Below the pieces are notes generated by a model. The model was not told where the DNA came from. It saw nothing but the letters and a program-made list of their open reading frames with translations, and ran no database searches. Shown in pieces: positions 23,468 to 33,007 of a stretch of DNA of 64,000 nucleotides (position 1 is the stretch's first letter; each line of letters starts with the position of its first letter). The stretch lies in assembly GCA_002105175.1 (NCBI GenBank), contig MCGE01000014.1:744001-808000 (forward strand), given 5' to 3'. This stretch comes from Absidia repens (Eukaryota; Mucoromycota; Mucoromycetes; Mucorales; Cunninghamellaceae). The translations under genes and the position numbers were made by a program.

Positions 23468-24664
23468 ATGTTGGAACTCACCGAAAATCAGCAGCGCACT
23501 TTAATTAACATACTGGACACTTTTGTCCCCCAACTTTCCAAAGTGGAAGCACAGGCATTATTAAGAACCTATCGTGATATTCATCAGCGAGAAACATTTA
23601 ATAGTGAAAATTTAAACACCCATCTTTCTGCTTCACGACAAAGACAGGATGAAGAAAAAAATGAGCAGCAAATTCGTCGTCTATTACAATATGCCAAATT
23701 CAGCACCAGCAATAGTATACGGAGCTACAAAGACGATGTGTTCCCTTTTCTGAACAGTCTTATACCTGGTCACCATGGTACGCTTGTCAAAGTGATCAAG
23801 ATGATGGGTAGTTCCATTGGAATGTGCTTACTGACCAAAGGAAAAGCCAGTACTAGTTTTGAGGAAATGACGGAGCATCAACGTCAGGCATTGCTTTTAT
23901 CATGGAAATCTTCTAAATCGACAACGCATCGATTTGTGTATCGTTTATTCTGCTCGACGGCGCTGTTCCTGACATATCGATCAAACTTCGCCTCTGTCTT
24001 GACATCACTTGGTTATTGTCACCCACACCTGAGCCATGATCATGGGCTATTGTCAAAAAAGAAAGCAATGGCCAGCGTGATAAGGTACGAAGAACCTCTC
24101 TCGCCTTCACTGATATTGCCAGTGACTCTCGCTACGCCAGATCAAGTCACCGATTGGATGCAAAATAAAGTGTGCTTTGATACGATCATTGTCGGTTCAG
24201 GCTCCGCTGCAGGTATATTTTATAAAAAACGCTGTTCTTGCTTATTTTACCTATTTTTTTTTTTTTTTTTTTTCCTTTTCAATGGATATATGGATACTTT
24301 CCCATTCGCCTTTTGTAAACAATTGTAGGACCTTGCGCCACACAGTTAGCGAAAGCTGGAAAGTCGGTCCTTGTGATCGAAAAAGGTTCCTACATTCATC
24401 CCATCGACATGACCCAAAGCCCAGGATATTCGCATGGATACGAAAACGGCAACTATTTTTTCAACAATCAATGGTCAATTGACAATCGCAACTAGCTCAA
24501 CTCTTGGTGGTAAGATAGTATGAACAATGTGTTTGAATATTCAGCTCACCTGTACTTATTATTTTGGTTTAGGTGGTACTCGCCATAGCTACGGAGCATA
24601 TGCCAAGGTAAAATCAGCCTACGCGTAAATTAAACAATTTATGTATATATTGATTACGCCCTCT

Positions 24665-24734
<70 letters not shown>

Positions 24735-25017
24735 TATAGACTCCTTTATATGTACTCCAAGATTGGAAAAGAAGAACAAACGATGGCTTTGATGTGGTTG
24801 CTGTAAGTGGGCACACCGATCACGCAAAGCAGTTGACTCCAACTCTATCCCCCCTTTTTTCTTTCCCTCCCCTTTATAGTTTGAAGAAGACTTACAAGCA
24901 GTTTATGATCATGTTGGCGCATCATCTGATTCTATCATACATACAGCTCCTAACAGACACATTATCAATGGATGCAAGTAAGTATCTTTCCGCCTCTCTT
25001 GGAATTCCTTATATGTT

Positions 25018-25049
<32 letters not shown>

Positions 25050-26317
25050 GGTGGTATCTCGCCTAGCCAATTGAATTTACCAGTGAATATGATCCCTCAT
25101 TCTCAATTGAAAAATGGTGGCACAAATACAAATTTGTGGTTTCATGAAGCTCAAGCATATGGTGCCAAATTTTTGACCGAAACCACCGTCCACCAAGTCT
25201 TGATCCGGAACGGGCATGCACATGGAGTGGAATGTACGATATCTGATGGACAGCATGTGTCGATTTATGCAAGAACAATCATCATGGCCGCAGGTGCACT
25301 TCATACGCCTCAAGTGTTGCAAAAAAGTGGACTGGAGAACAAGCATATTGGGCAACATTTACGAGTCCATCCAACGGTTTTTGTCAATGGTTACTTCCCA
25401 GAAAATCAAAACCATTGTCACGGTGATGGCATTCCCGGCTTGACTGCTTCACATCATATGAAATCGCCTAATTGTTTTGGTTGTCGAGTGGAAGCTCCTT
25501 GTATTGATCCAGGTAGAGGAAAAAAAAGGCAAGAAAGAAAGAGAGAGTGAGATACGGGGGGGATTGTGATGATGGCGGTCCAGTGATACTAATACAGATG
25601 ACACATTTATGGTATGATACTGTAGGTTTATTCGCTGTGACAATGAATTGGCATGGGGGATTACATCACAAACAATCGATGCTAGGATACAATCACGGAT
25701 GTCCCTTGACAGTGATGGGAAGAGATATGAACTCAACGGGTAGTGTGATATCAACCACAGATGGAGCGTCAACATTAGTCAAATTTGAATTATCGAAACA
25801 CGACCAAGTCATTTTAAACGATGGGGTGATTCGGGCACTGAATATATTGGTAAGTGCGGGGGCAAGGCATCTTCACACATGTCATTTGGAAATGAGCCCG
25901 TTTTTATTCAAGACGTTTGAAGAGTCAAGTGTCAACAACCACCGTTACTTGAAATGGCTTGATGGAATTCGTGAAACTGGATTATCAGGGGCAGATGGGC
26001 TCTACTCATTTCATCAAATGGGCTCATGGTAAGGCAAAAAAAAAAAAAAAAAAAAAGGAACGTCAAAGAATGACTCAAGCTGATAACTTCACTCTCTCCG
26101 TTGTTTATACGCTTTGTATAGTCGATTGGGTCATAGTCCAAAGACGTCTGCAGTACAACTGACTGGGGAAACATGGGAAATCAAAAACCTCTACGTGGCT
26201 GATGGTTCGCTGATGCCATCTGCATGTGGTGTCAACCCCATCATTACTATTCAAACACTGGCTTTGGGTGTAGCTAAAAAGGTTCTTCAACGATTGGACT
26301 CCAAGACGGTACTGTAG
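23468..26317 (+). CDS. Long-chain fatty alcohol oxidase (GMC family), with one apparent frameshift
   Basis: Exons: 23468..24212, 24329..24509, 24573..24607, 24740..24802, 24880..24977, 25067..25512, 25626..26028, 26122..26317; about 721 aa if the frame is continuous. An FAO-type N-terminal domain precedes the FAD dinucleotide motif VGSGSAAGPCATQLAKAGK, split by intron 1. After it come a TLGGGTRHSYGAYAK segment, the GAxxxPxxLxxSGL-like flavin-contact motif (AAGALHTPQVLQKSGL) and the C-terminal GMC motif ADGSLMPSACGVNP with LGHSP upstream. The enzyme oxidises long-chain alcohols to aldehydes with H2O2 production, usually at peroxisome or ER membranes, in alkane/fatty alcohol use. Reading is broken once: at the T6 run 24456-24461 the conserved frame shifts by one base, and an in-frame TAG follows at 24493-24495. 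All other junctions agree. A T64 run fills the intron before exon 4. Confidence 0.85.
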
Positions 26318-26861
26318 ATATAGGATATAGCCTCTTTTAGTTTATTATAGATTATTCTCCCATCCTTTTCCCTCCAGAATATGTATCATATGTCTCCCAT
26401 TTTTTTTATTTGCCTTATTTCATGTACTCTGTTTTCTGTTTTAAGAAAAAAATAAAAAAAATTATGTCTTGTCATTTATTCCTTACCTCCATCAAATTCT
26501 TGTTTATGTTAAATGATAAACTCAGTCAATTGTATAACGGTGTCTTTTCTTTCTCTTAGATTCATTTTTTAAACATCGCTAAACCCAAATTAATGGGGAA
26601 TGATACCATTGAGCATCGACAATTTAACAACTATTTGTTTTAATTTGTCTTTCAGTCTCCATCAGTGCCAGGGGAAATTGTTGAAATGGGTGGGAACGGT
26701 TTATTTCAGGCCTGACATCCTATGGCCAATCAAAAACGAGGAATAAACCGCTGGTACTGATTTGCATGAGATTGACGCGGCCCTATTTTTTTTTTTTTTT
26801 GTCTCACTGTCTTCCTTTTTTTTTTTTCTCACTCTTTCACTTGCAACCGAAAAAAAAAGCA
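26318..26861. other. Intergenic between alcohol oxidase and casein kinase genes
   Basis: A 3' flank, then the casein kinase promoter with a CCAATCA box at 26726-26732. No gene. Confidence 0.4.
26726..26732 (+). promoter_or_regulatory. CCAAT box upstream of the casein kinase I gene
   Basis: CCAATCA lies about 130 bp upstream of the ATG at 26862. It is a typical distance for a HAP-complex site; motif match only. Confidence 0.4.
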
Positions 26862-27671
26862 ATGCCTAAGAAACCTATTCATGTATATGAAAGTACAAAT
26901 GACCCTATTATTGTTGGTATTCATCATCGGCTGGGCGAAATACTTGGACAAGGAAGTTTTGGCATTATTTATGAAGGTAACGTAACCAGTTGACCTCCTA
27001 AGCAATTTTTATCACTGAACTCTTGTCACTTATTTATTTGAATAGGCCTAAATCAAACCAGTAACAAACCTGTTGCCATCAAGTTCGAAACATGCGATGC
27101 CGAAGTCCCTCAATTGAGGTTGGAATACGAGATATATAAAGTACTGAGTGGTATAGGTAAGTAATGACAAAAATAGGTGGGCCACTTGGGGTTAAAGCAA
27201 GTGAAATTAATCTCTCGCTTTGTTTAGTGGGTATACCAAAAGTGCATTTTTTCGGCGTTGAAGGAATAGATTATTGTATGGTGATGGACCTGCTTGGACC
27301 CAGCTTGGAGGACCTGTTTGAAATGTGTGGACGTCAATTCTCATTGAAAACGGTGGTGGGTGTTGGTCAAGAAATGGTGACTTTATTGCAAGCTGTCCAT
27401 GATCGTCATTTCATCTTTCGTGATGTCAAGCCGGACAACTTTTTGATTGGTGATCTCAGCAACCCCGAGACTGTAAATCATTTGCACTTGATTGACTTTG
27501 GCATGGCAAAACGGTATCGGGACCCCAAGACACATCAGCATATTCCATTCAAAGAGAAGAAATCACTTAGTGGGACTGCAAGATATATGAGTATCAACAC
27601 TCACTGTGGAAAAGGCAAGTTATTATTATTATAAATATAGAAACGGTAATAAATTTATGCATGACTCACTC

Positions 27672-27707
<36 letters not shown>

Positions 27708-28249
27708 AGAGCAATCAAGAAGGGATGATTTGGAATCACTTTGTCATGTACTTTTATACTTTTTACGTGGATCTCTACCATGGCAGGGCATTCAAGTCAA
27801 AAATCATAAAGTCAAATATGAAAGGATTTGTCAAGTCAAGCAAGCAACGGATCCATCAGACCTATGCGACAATTACCCAGGTAGAGAGCAATATGGGCAT
27901 CATGGACCCGAATAGCATGTTGAACCCTCTTTTTTTTTCATCAACTATGGCTTTTGTGATAGATGAATTTGGTACTCTTTTGAAATACACTCGATCGTTA
28001 CGTTTTGATGAGGCACCTGACTATGATTACTGCCGAGAATTACTCAGTGATGCTTTGACGGCGTCGGATCAAGTGGATGATGGGATTCGTGATTGGATGC
28101 TATTGAATAATGGAAAGGGTTGGGAGGTAAGTATAAAAATAGCATATACAACGATTGACTCACTGGAATTGTATGATTTATACCCATATGTTATATAGGT
28201 GACTGGACGGAGACGACCCAAGAAACCATTATTATTGATGCCCAACTAG
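26862..28249 (+). CDS. Casein kinase I
   Basis: Exons: 26862..26976, 27046..27156, 27228..27614, 27710..27880, 27963..28126, 28199..28249; 332 aa, in phase. The protein is almost only kinase domain: glycine loop GQGSFG, VAIKFE (VAIK lysine), catalytic loop [21 protein letters not shown] (DFG), and the CK1-specific [32 protein letters not shown] that replaces the APE motif. It ends in [15 protein letters not shown], short and basic, with no C-terminal CaaX or Cys-Cys palmitoylation motif of the Yck type. Intron 3 has a GC-AG boundary (GCAAGT at 27615); only this donor keeps the conserved GK-EQSRRDD join. The ATG at 26862 was preferred to the upstream in-frame ATG at 26766 because the intervening residues are low-complexity. 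AATAAA at 28298-28303. Confidence 0.92.
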
Positions 28250-28474
28250 TTAGCTTTTTTTTTTTTTTTTTTTTTTTACCCTATATTAATCTTACCCAAT
28301 AAACTTGACCTCTCTCTATATATCATTTGCGGATCCCTTTTTGATCTGATTCGAAGAAGTGTAATGAATCTCCGCCACTCACCCAGCAAAATTTTTTTTT
28401 TCTGGACTTCCTCTTTTCTCTTCCTCTTTCTTCTTTATTATTTATTTTTGCGCGATTTATTTATTTATCTCATC

Positions 28475-28850
28475 ATGACCCGTAAGTTCATTCAGCAAGG
28501 CAATACTAAAAATTAGATGTGGTTTTATTTACCAAACTTTTTGTTTTCTTCATTTGCTTTACATTGTAGGTGGTAATCAACGAGAACAAGCCCGTTTGAA
28601 GAATCTGAAGAAACAGCAAGACCAAAGAAAGGCAAATCTGGTGACAACAGTGGCCAAAAATTGACTCAAAAGAAAGAAAGGTATACACAATAGGACGTAA
28701 CCTAGTATGACTGATAGTCTGTCGTATTATTTCTCTTTAACTAACCCTTTCTTTTACGCCTCATAACAATGAATTAGTGATGCCGAAATTATGCGACAAA
28801 AGCAGTTGTTGGCAGCCCAAAAGAAGGAAGCAGCAGCAGCCAAGAAATAG
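28475..28850 (+). CDS. SERF (4F5)-family small protein, with one apparent frameshift
   Basis: Exons: 28475..28481, 28570..28680, 28778..28850; 63 aa if the frame is continuous. The start MTRGNQREQARLKNLKK and the end DAEIMRQKQ...AQKKEAAAAKK match the SERF family (typically 60-70 residues, highly charged; MOAG-4/SERF affects amyloid aggregation). The middle is in another frame: after GACCAAAGAAAG at 28631-28632 one base seems missing, and without it translation stops at 28662-28664. The exon sum is 191 nt, one short of a multiple of three. Exon 1 is only 7 nt. AATAAA at 28969-28974. The function in fungi is little known. Confidence 0.8.
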
Positions 28851-29218
28851 TTTTGTTTAGTTACTGTCGTTGTACACATCATATTTACCCCACCCCGCCC
28901 CTTTACTTTTATCGGTCTTTGATCACCTTGGTTGATTTAGCCTCTCTATATATTTTTTTTTTCTCCTCAATAAAAAAGTCATTTGTTTTTAATTTATTTT
29001 GCATTTTTTGTGTATGTTTTATATGGGTGTAGTCCTTTAATAGGGGGCTCAGACAACACTTTCCCTGCTACCTGGCAATTCGATATCAAGGTTAGTATTT
29101 AAACACCGCTCATATTTAGGAATTTTTGTTGCTGGTATTTGATCTGGTGCCAATTATTTCATTTACACTATTTTTTTTTTTTTTTTGTCTTTGTTTGTTT
29201 TGCTCACTTATTTCCTCA
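28851..29218. other. Intergenic, SERF 3' flank and PPPDE promoter
   Basis: The polyadenylation signal AATAAA at 28969 is the only recognisable element. Confidence 0.4.
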
Positions 29219-30741
29219 ATGTTTGATGCGATAAAAACTGCCTTTTCAAGATCTTGTTTACATTATCATCATGAAAATCAACATCAAGGTAACCAGAAAG
29301 AAACAGGAACAGGGATGTACTATTGAACGAAAAGATATTCATTAATGTATATTGTCGCCTTTTTGATTTGGTAGTCTTTGTGAATGTATATGACATGGTA
29401 AGAAGAAAAGTCCAGCTATCATCAGTGTGACCATAATATTGAATATCTTTTTCAGTTACAACCTAGTTTTTTGACCAGTTTTGGATATTATGCGTTGGGG
29501 GTCGGTAAGTTATATATGTTTACTATTATCATCATTCGGTGAATATTTTTTATCAACTCCTTCTTTGTTTGTTATAGGAATCTATCACTCTGGCGTGGAA
29601 ATATGTGGGAAGGAATATTGTTTTGGAGGACATGAATACAAGAACATAACGGGTGTATTTGCAGTGGAAGCGAAAGTGGGGCCACCAGGTTTACTTTTCA
29701 AGTAAGGAACAGTATTATCACTTATTATTGCATATAGAATCTCCTTTTTTAACAATTATAATTTACGCTAGGCAATCCATTAGTGTCGGCTATACTAACT
29801 TAACCAACGATCAAATTCACAAATTGATTCAAGATATATCCAAGGATTATGTTGGTACCTCATACAATTTATTGACAAGGAATTGCAATCACTTCACCGA
29901 TGATCTCTGCGTCCGACTGACTGGGAAACATGCTCCTTCTTGGATTAACAGGGCTGCTAAACTAGGGACTATGTTTCCATGTGTCATACCAACTGAATGG
30001 ATCGAACCTCCTGATCTGGAAGGGGAAGGTAAGTCCATCGTCATCTTCTTCTTACCTACTTGTCATTTGTTGTCTAATCGCCCCTTGTTTTTGTTTATAG
30101 TGATGCCATCTAATTCATCCAATGATCAATCTTCTGGATCCAATATGTCTTACTCTTCTAAAGCCCCACTAAAATCAACAACAACCACATCGACTCTGTC
30201 GACTTCACCGAAACCATCTTCTCACAAAACGCAACCTAGATCAAAAGAGACGACCTCGATTTCCTCAAGTCCAACAACAGAATCAGCAACGATGCCTACC
30301 ACTGGTACAGCTGCCACCTCTACTACCTCTACCGCCGTCCAATACAAGTTATCATCATCTCCTCCGCCATCCTCTAGTAATCCTACGTCTCGCCCTACGT
30401 CGCGCACCTCATCCACCACATCTATAGAAATACGACATCCTCAACAACACCAACCACATCATCTATATTCCTTATCCACTGCTCTCACGAATAACTCTTC
30501 TCATCACCATCGCCAGTCCTCTTCACCTACGTCTCCAAATTCACCAAAACATCGACGGCCGTCTGGTTCTTTAGCAGGGGATGGAGAAAGTATATTTTTT
30601 GGTCGGACCTCACCTATTACTTGTGATGATGATCAAGATATGACCGATCGTATCAAGGAACCTGGTAGTCATCACCCTGAAGTCATTCGATCTGCTACCC
30701 AATTATCCATCAGTGCCTCTTTGCAAGAATTGGATCGATAG
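29219..30741 (+). CDS. PPPDE/DeSI-family cysteine peptidase with Ser/Thr-rich tail
   Basis: Exons: 29219..29288, 29375..29397, 29456..29504, 29578..29701, 29772..30028, 30101..30741; 387 aa, in phase. The PPPDE domain (about 24-170) has the catalytic His in GIYHSGVEI (His near 51) and the catalytic Cys in RNCNHF (Cys near 127), with YCFGGHEY between. DeSI enzymes act as deSUMOylating or deubiquitinating isopeptidases; the substrate here is unknown. The last 210 residues are low-complexity Ser/Thr/Pro/His with many potential phosphosites. The first exon (MFDAIKTAFSRS) is less certain, since only the GTAACC donor and the downstream frame support it. Confidence 0.83.
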
Positions 30742-31457
30742 TTTAGTTGTATTTTTTAGCAATTATGCTTTATCCCCCATCCCACCCTCTCGTTTATTTT
30801 TACTCTTCAATCTAGATCTTTCTTTCCGCCCCTCCATCAAATTTTCTTTTATTACTATCACACATATCATTTTTTATTCCCTTATTTTCTTACTGTATAC
30901 ACCACACATGCACACACCATTATTATCATTCTCTCTTTATCAAATGGAAATATTTTTATTACCTTTATCATACTTATTACATATTCTATTCAAAATAAAA
31001 TCTATTTTACTGTATACATGCCTTTTTTTTTATGTATGAGTGAAGAATTTAGTGTCTCATCGAATACATTCTCTACATCAAGTACACACAACAATTATCA
31101 AATAAAAACCGTACCGTTGATTAAATATACACGCCCTTTTTTTTTGGGGGGGGGTCCATTGGAAATATATCTATCCTATCATACATACAGATTCTACAAA
31201 ACAAAAATCATACACTGCAGTGTATTTATCTGTGCACACTATTTTTCATTTTCTATTTTGATATATCAAATGGGAATATTTTTATTGTCTTCATCCTACA
31301 TACTACAAATTCTATACTAAACTAACATATATATATATTACTACGTTCAACTAAACTAAAGTGGGGAAGTGAGGAAGGGAGAGAATGCAATGGCATCTCT
31401 ACTAATACGGGATTGTTGTTGGGAGAGAACAAGGATGTAGGAGGTTGTAATGTGTCT
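30742..31457. repeat. Convergent intergenic region with an internal direct duplication
   Basis: Between the convergent PPPDE and citrate-carrier genes. A segment near 30890-31015 ('actgtatac.cacacatgcacac...tatcaaatggaaatatttttatta...') is repeated with divergence at about 31205-31325 ('tatcaaatgggaatatttttatt'). The two are in the same direction about 320 bp apart. There is also a G9 run at 31146-31154. No conserved gene; presumably both 3' UTRs. Confidence 0.5.
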
Positions 31458-32524
31458 TCATTGTTTGAAGTAATCAAGGGCAATGTAGACTTTTTCATAT
31501 ACTGTAAAAACGATGCCACCAGAGAACTAGAAAGAACAAACAATATTAGTCGGTTTTTCCGTGTGATTTGGTGTATTACTTGTTGCTGATGTAAAAGATA
31601 CTTACAATCAATCGAGTAAGACGAGGGGTAGTGCCCTTCCATAGGGAAAATACACCATTGGCCTTGACCACCTTGACTAAACAATCGAGCGAATTTTTGT
31701 AAAGTGAACGGGCATCCAGTCCTTGCATGCGAGTCTTCACAACATCTAATGGCATAGTGGAGTAAACTGTAACAATCCCCGCCAGGGCACCAGCAGCAAA
31801 GGTATAGGTTGACGGCAAAGGCGTTGATTCATCATCCCCACGCCATTTTTGGAACGACGTCTTGAAATAGGTGTAACTGCTAAACCGTACGGCACTGTTG
31901 GCCCCTTGACGAGCCACCACAGGTCCAAGGCCACGATAAATCCCACTAAATCCTTCTTCTTTAATAATAGTTGATGTACCATGCACTAAACCACGGTATT
32001 TGGGTGTCGCATTGTTTCGGTCGTGAATGAGTTTGGTTCTGTAGCGCAAAAGGATGAAATAAAAGTAATAGTGAAGTTGGGTTAATGATTCTACACGTAA
32101 CATGAATGACACTATGCACTTACTTTATCGTTTCAGAGGGGGTTACCACAAGAGCAGCTTCGGTCATCCCAGCCCCCAAGCCCGCTAGGACGCTTCGTAA
32201 CCCAGATAGCTTGCCGTCTTTGTCCCGTAACTGATTCGCAATTTGGTCATAGGTGAGGAATCGCACTCCAGCTTTCGCAGCATTCCCAATGGCCAATGCA
32301 CTAACACCAGTATAGATACCACCGACCCCATGGCGTTTGATGGTTTGTAGCAGGCAGTCCACTGGTCCTTTGAATCGCACCTCGCCTGGTGCCAATGTAC
32401 CACCAGCTTGCAGTTGCAAACGTGTCTTGACATATTCGGTAGGGTAAGTAACAATACCTTCAATACCACCGGCTACAGAGCCGGATATTAAAGAGAAAAC
32501 AGGATCTTTTTTTTCTTTCGCCAT
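31458..32524 (-). CDS. CTP1: Mitochondrial citrate/tricarboxylate carrier (CTP1 type)
   Basis: Exons: complement(31458..31526, 31606..32038, 32124..32524), 300 aa, the normal carrier length. Three tandem mitochondrial carrier repeats each carry a PX[DE]XX[KR] signature: PTEYVKTRLQ, PSETIKTKLI and PLDVVKTRMQ, with SVAGGIEGIVTYPTEYVKTRLQ and FSGGIVFTVYEK typical of the citrate carrier. It exchanges citrate for malate or another tricarboxylate across the inner membrane, supplying cytosolic acetyl-CoA. It lies head-to-head with the IleRS gene across 483 bp. Confidence 0.93.
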
Positions 32525-33007
32525 TGGTATTAAATTCGATAAAGGAAGAGAGAGAGAGAAAGAAAAGACTTGGGATCTCCCAGATCTTTTTTTTTTGAAG
32601 CTGATGAATATATTTAATTTAAAGCACGACATCTACGATGATTTGCCTTTTTTGGACGAAGTATGTTTTAGGCGGCCAGATAAATCCTCCATTGTCAAAA
32701 AGAAAGAAAAAGCTCATTGATCGACTCTGAGGAGGTGAAATTATACTGTAGTTTTTTGGTACAACAATGACATTGAATTTGTCATAGGAATGACAATCCA
32801 TGCCTTGAATTCTATGACCACACTGTGCACTATTTTTTTGTTGCGGGGATGAGCCTTTCTGAATCATTCTGAGCCAATCAAATCCTCAGGTCCACAGTGT
32901 CAAATGAAAAGCCACTTGTCACATAAAACGGATTTTTTTTTTTTCAGCCGGCCCTTTTTTTCCCTCTTTTTGACTTACTTTTTTTTTTTTATACACGTTT
33001 TATAACA
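32525..33007. promoter_or_regulatory. Bidirectional promoter, citrate carrier / IleRS
   Basis: A 483-bp divergent spacer. A CCAATCA box at 32874-32880 is about 134 bp from the IleRS ATG and 350 bp from the carrier ATG. Pyrimidine-rich tracts lie next to both starts. Confidence 0.5.

Noticed and set aside
26766..26861. Upstream in-frame ATG for casein kinase I
   Set aside because: It would add a Phe/Ser/Lys-rich stretch from T- and A-runs with no family counterpart.
28475..28664. SERF gene as a genuine 33-residue protein
   Set aside because: The downstream frame keeps the family-specific C-terminal motif with correct splice sites, so the early stop is better explained by an indel.
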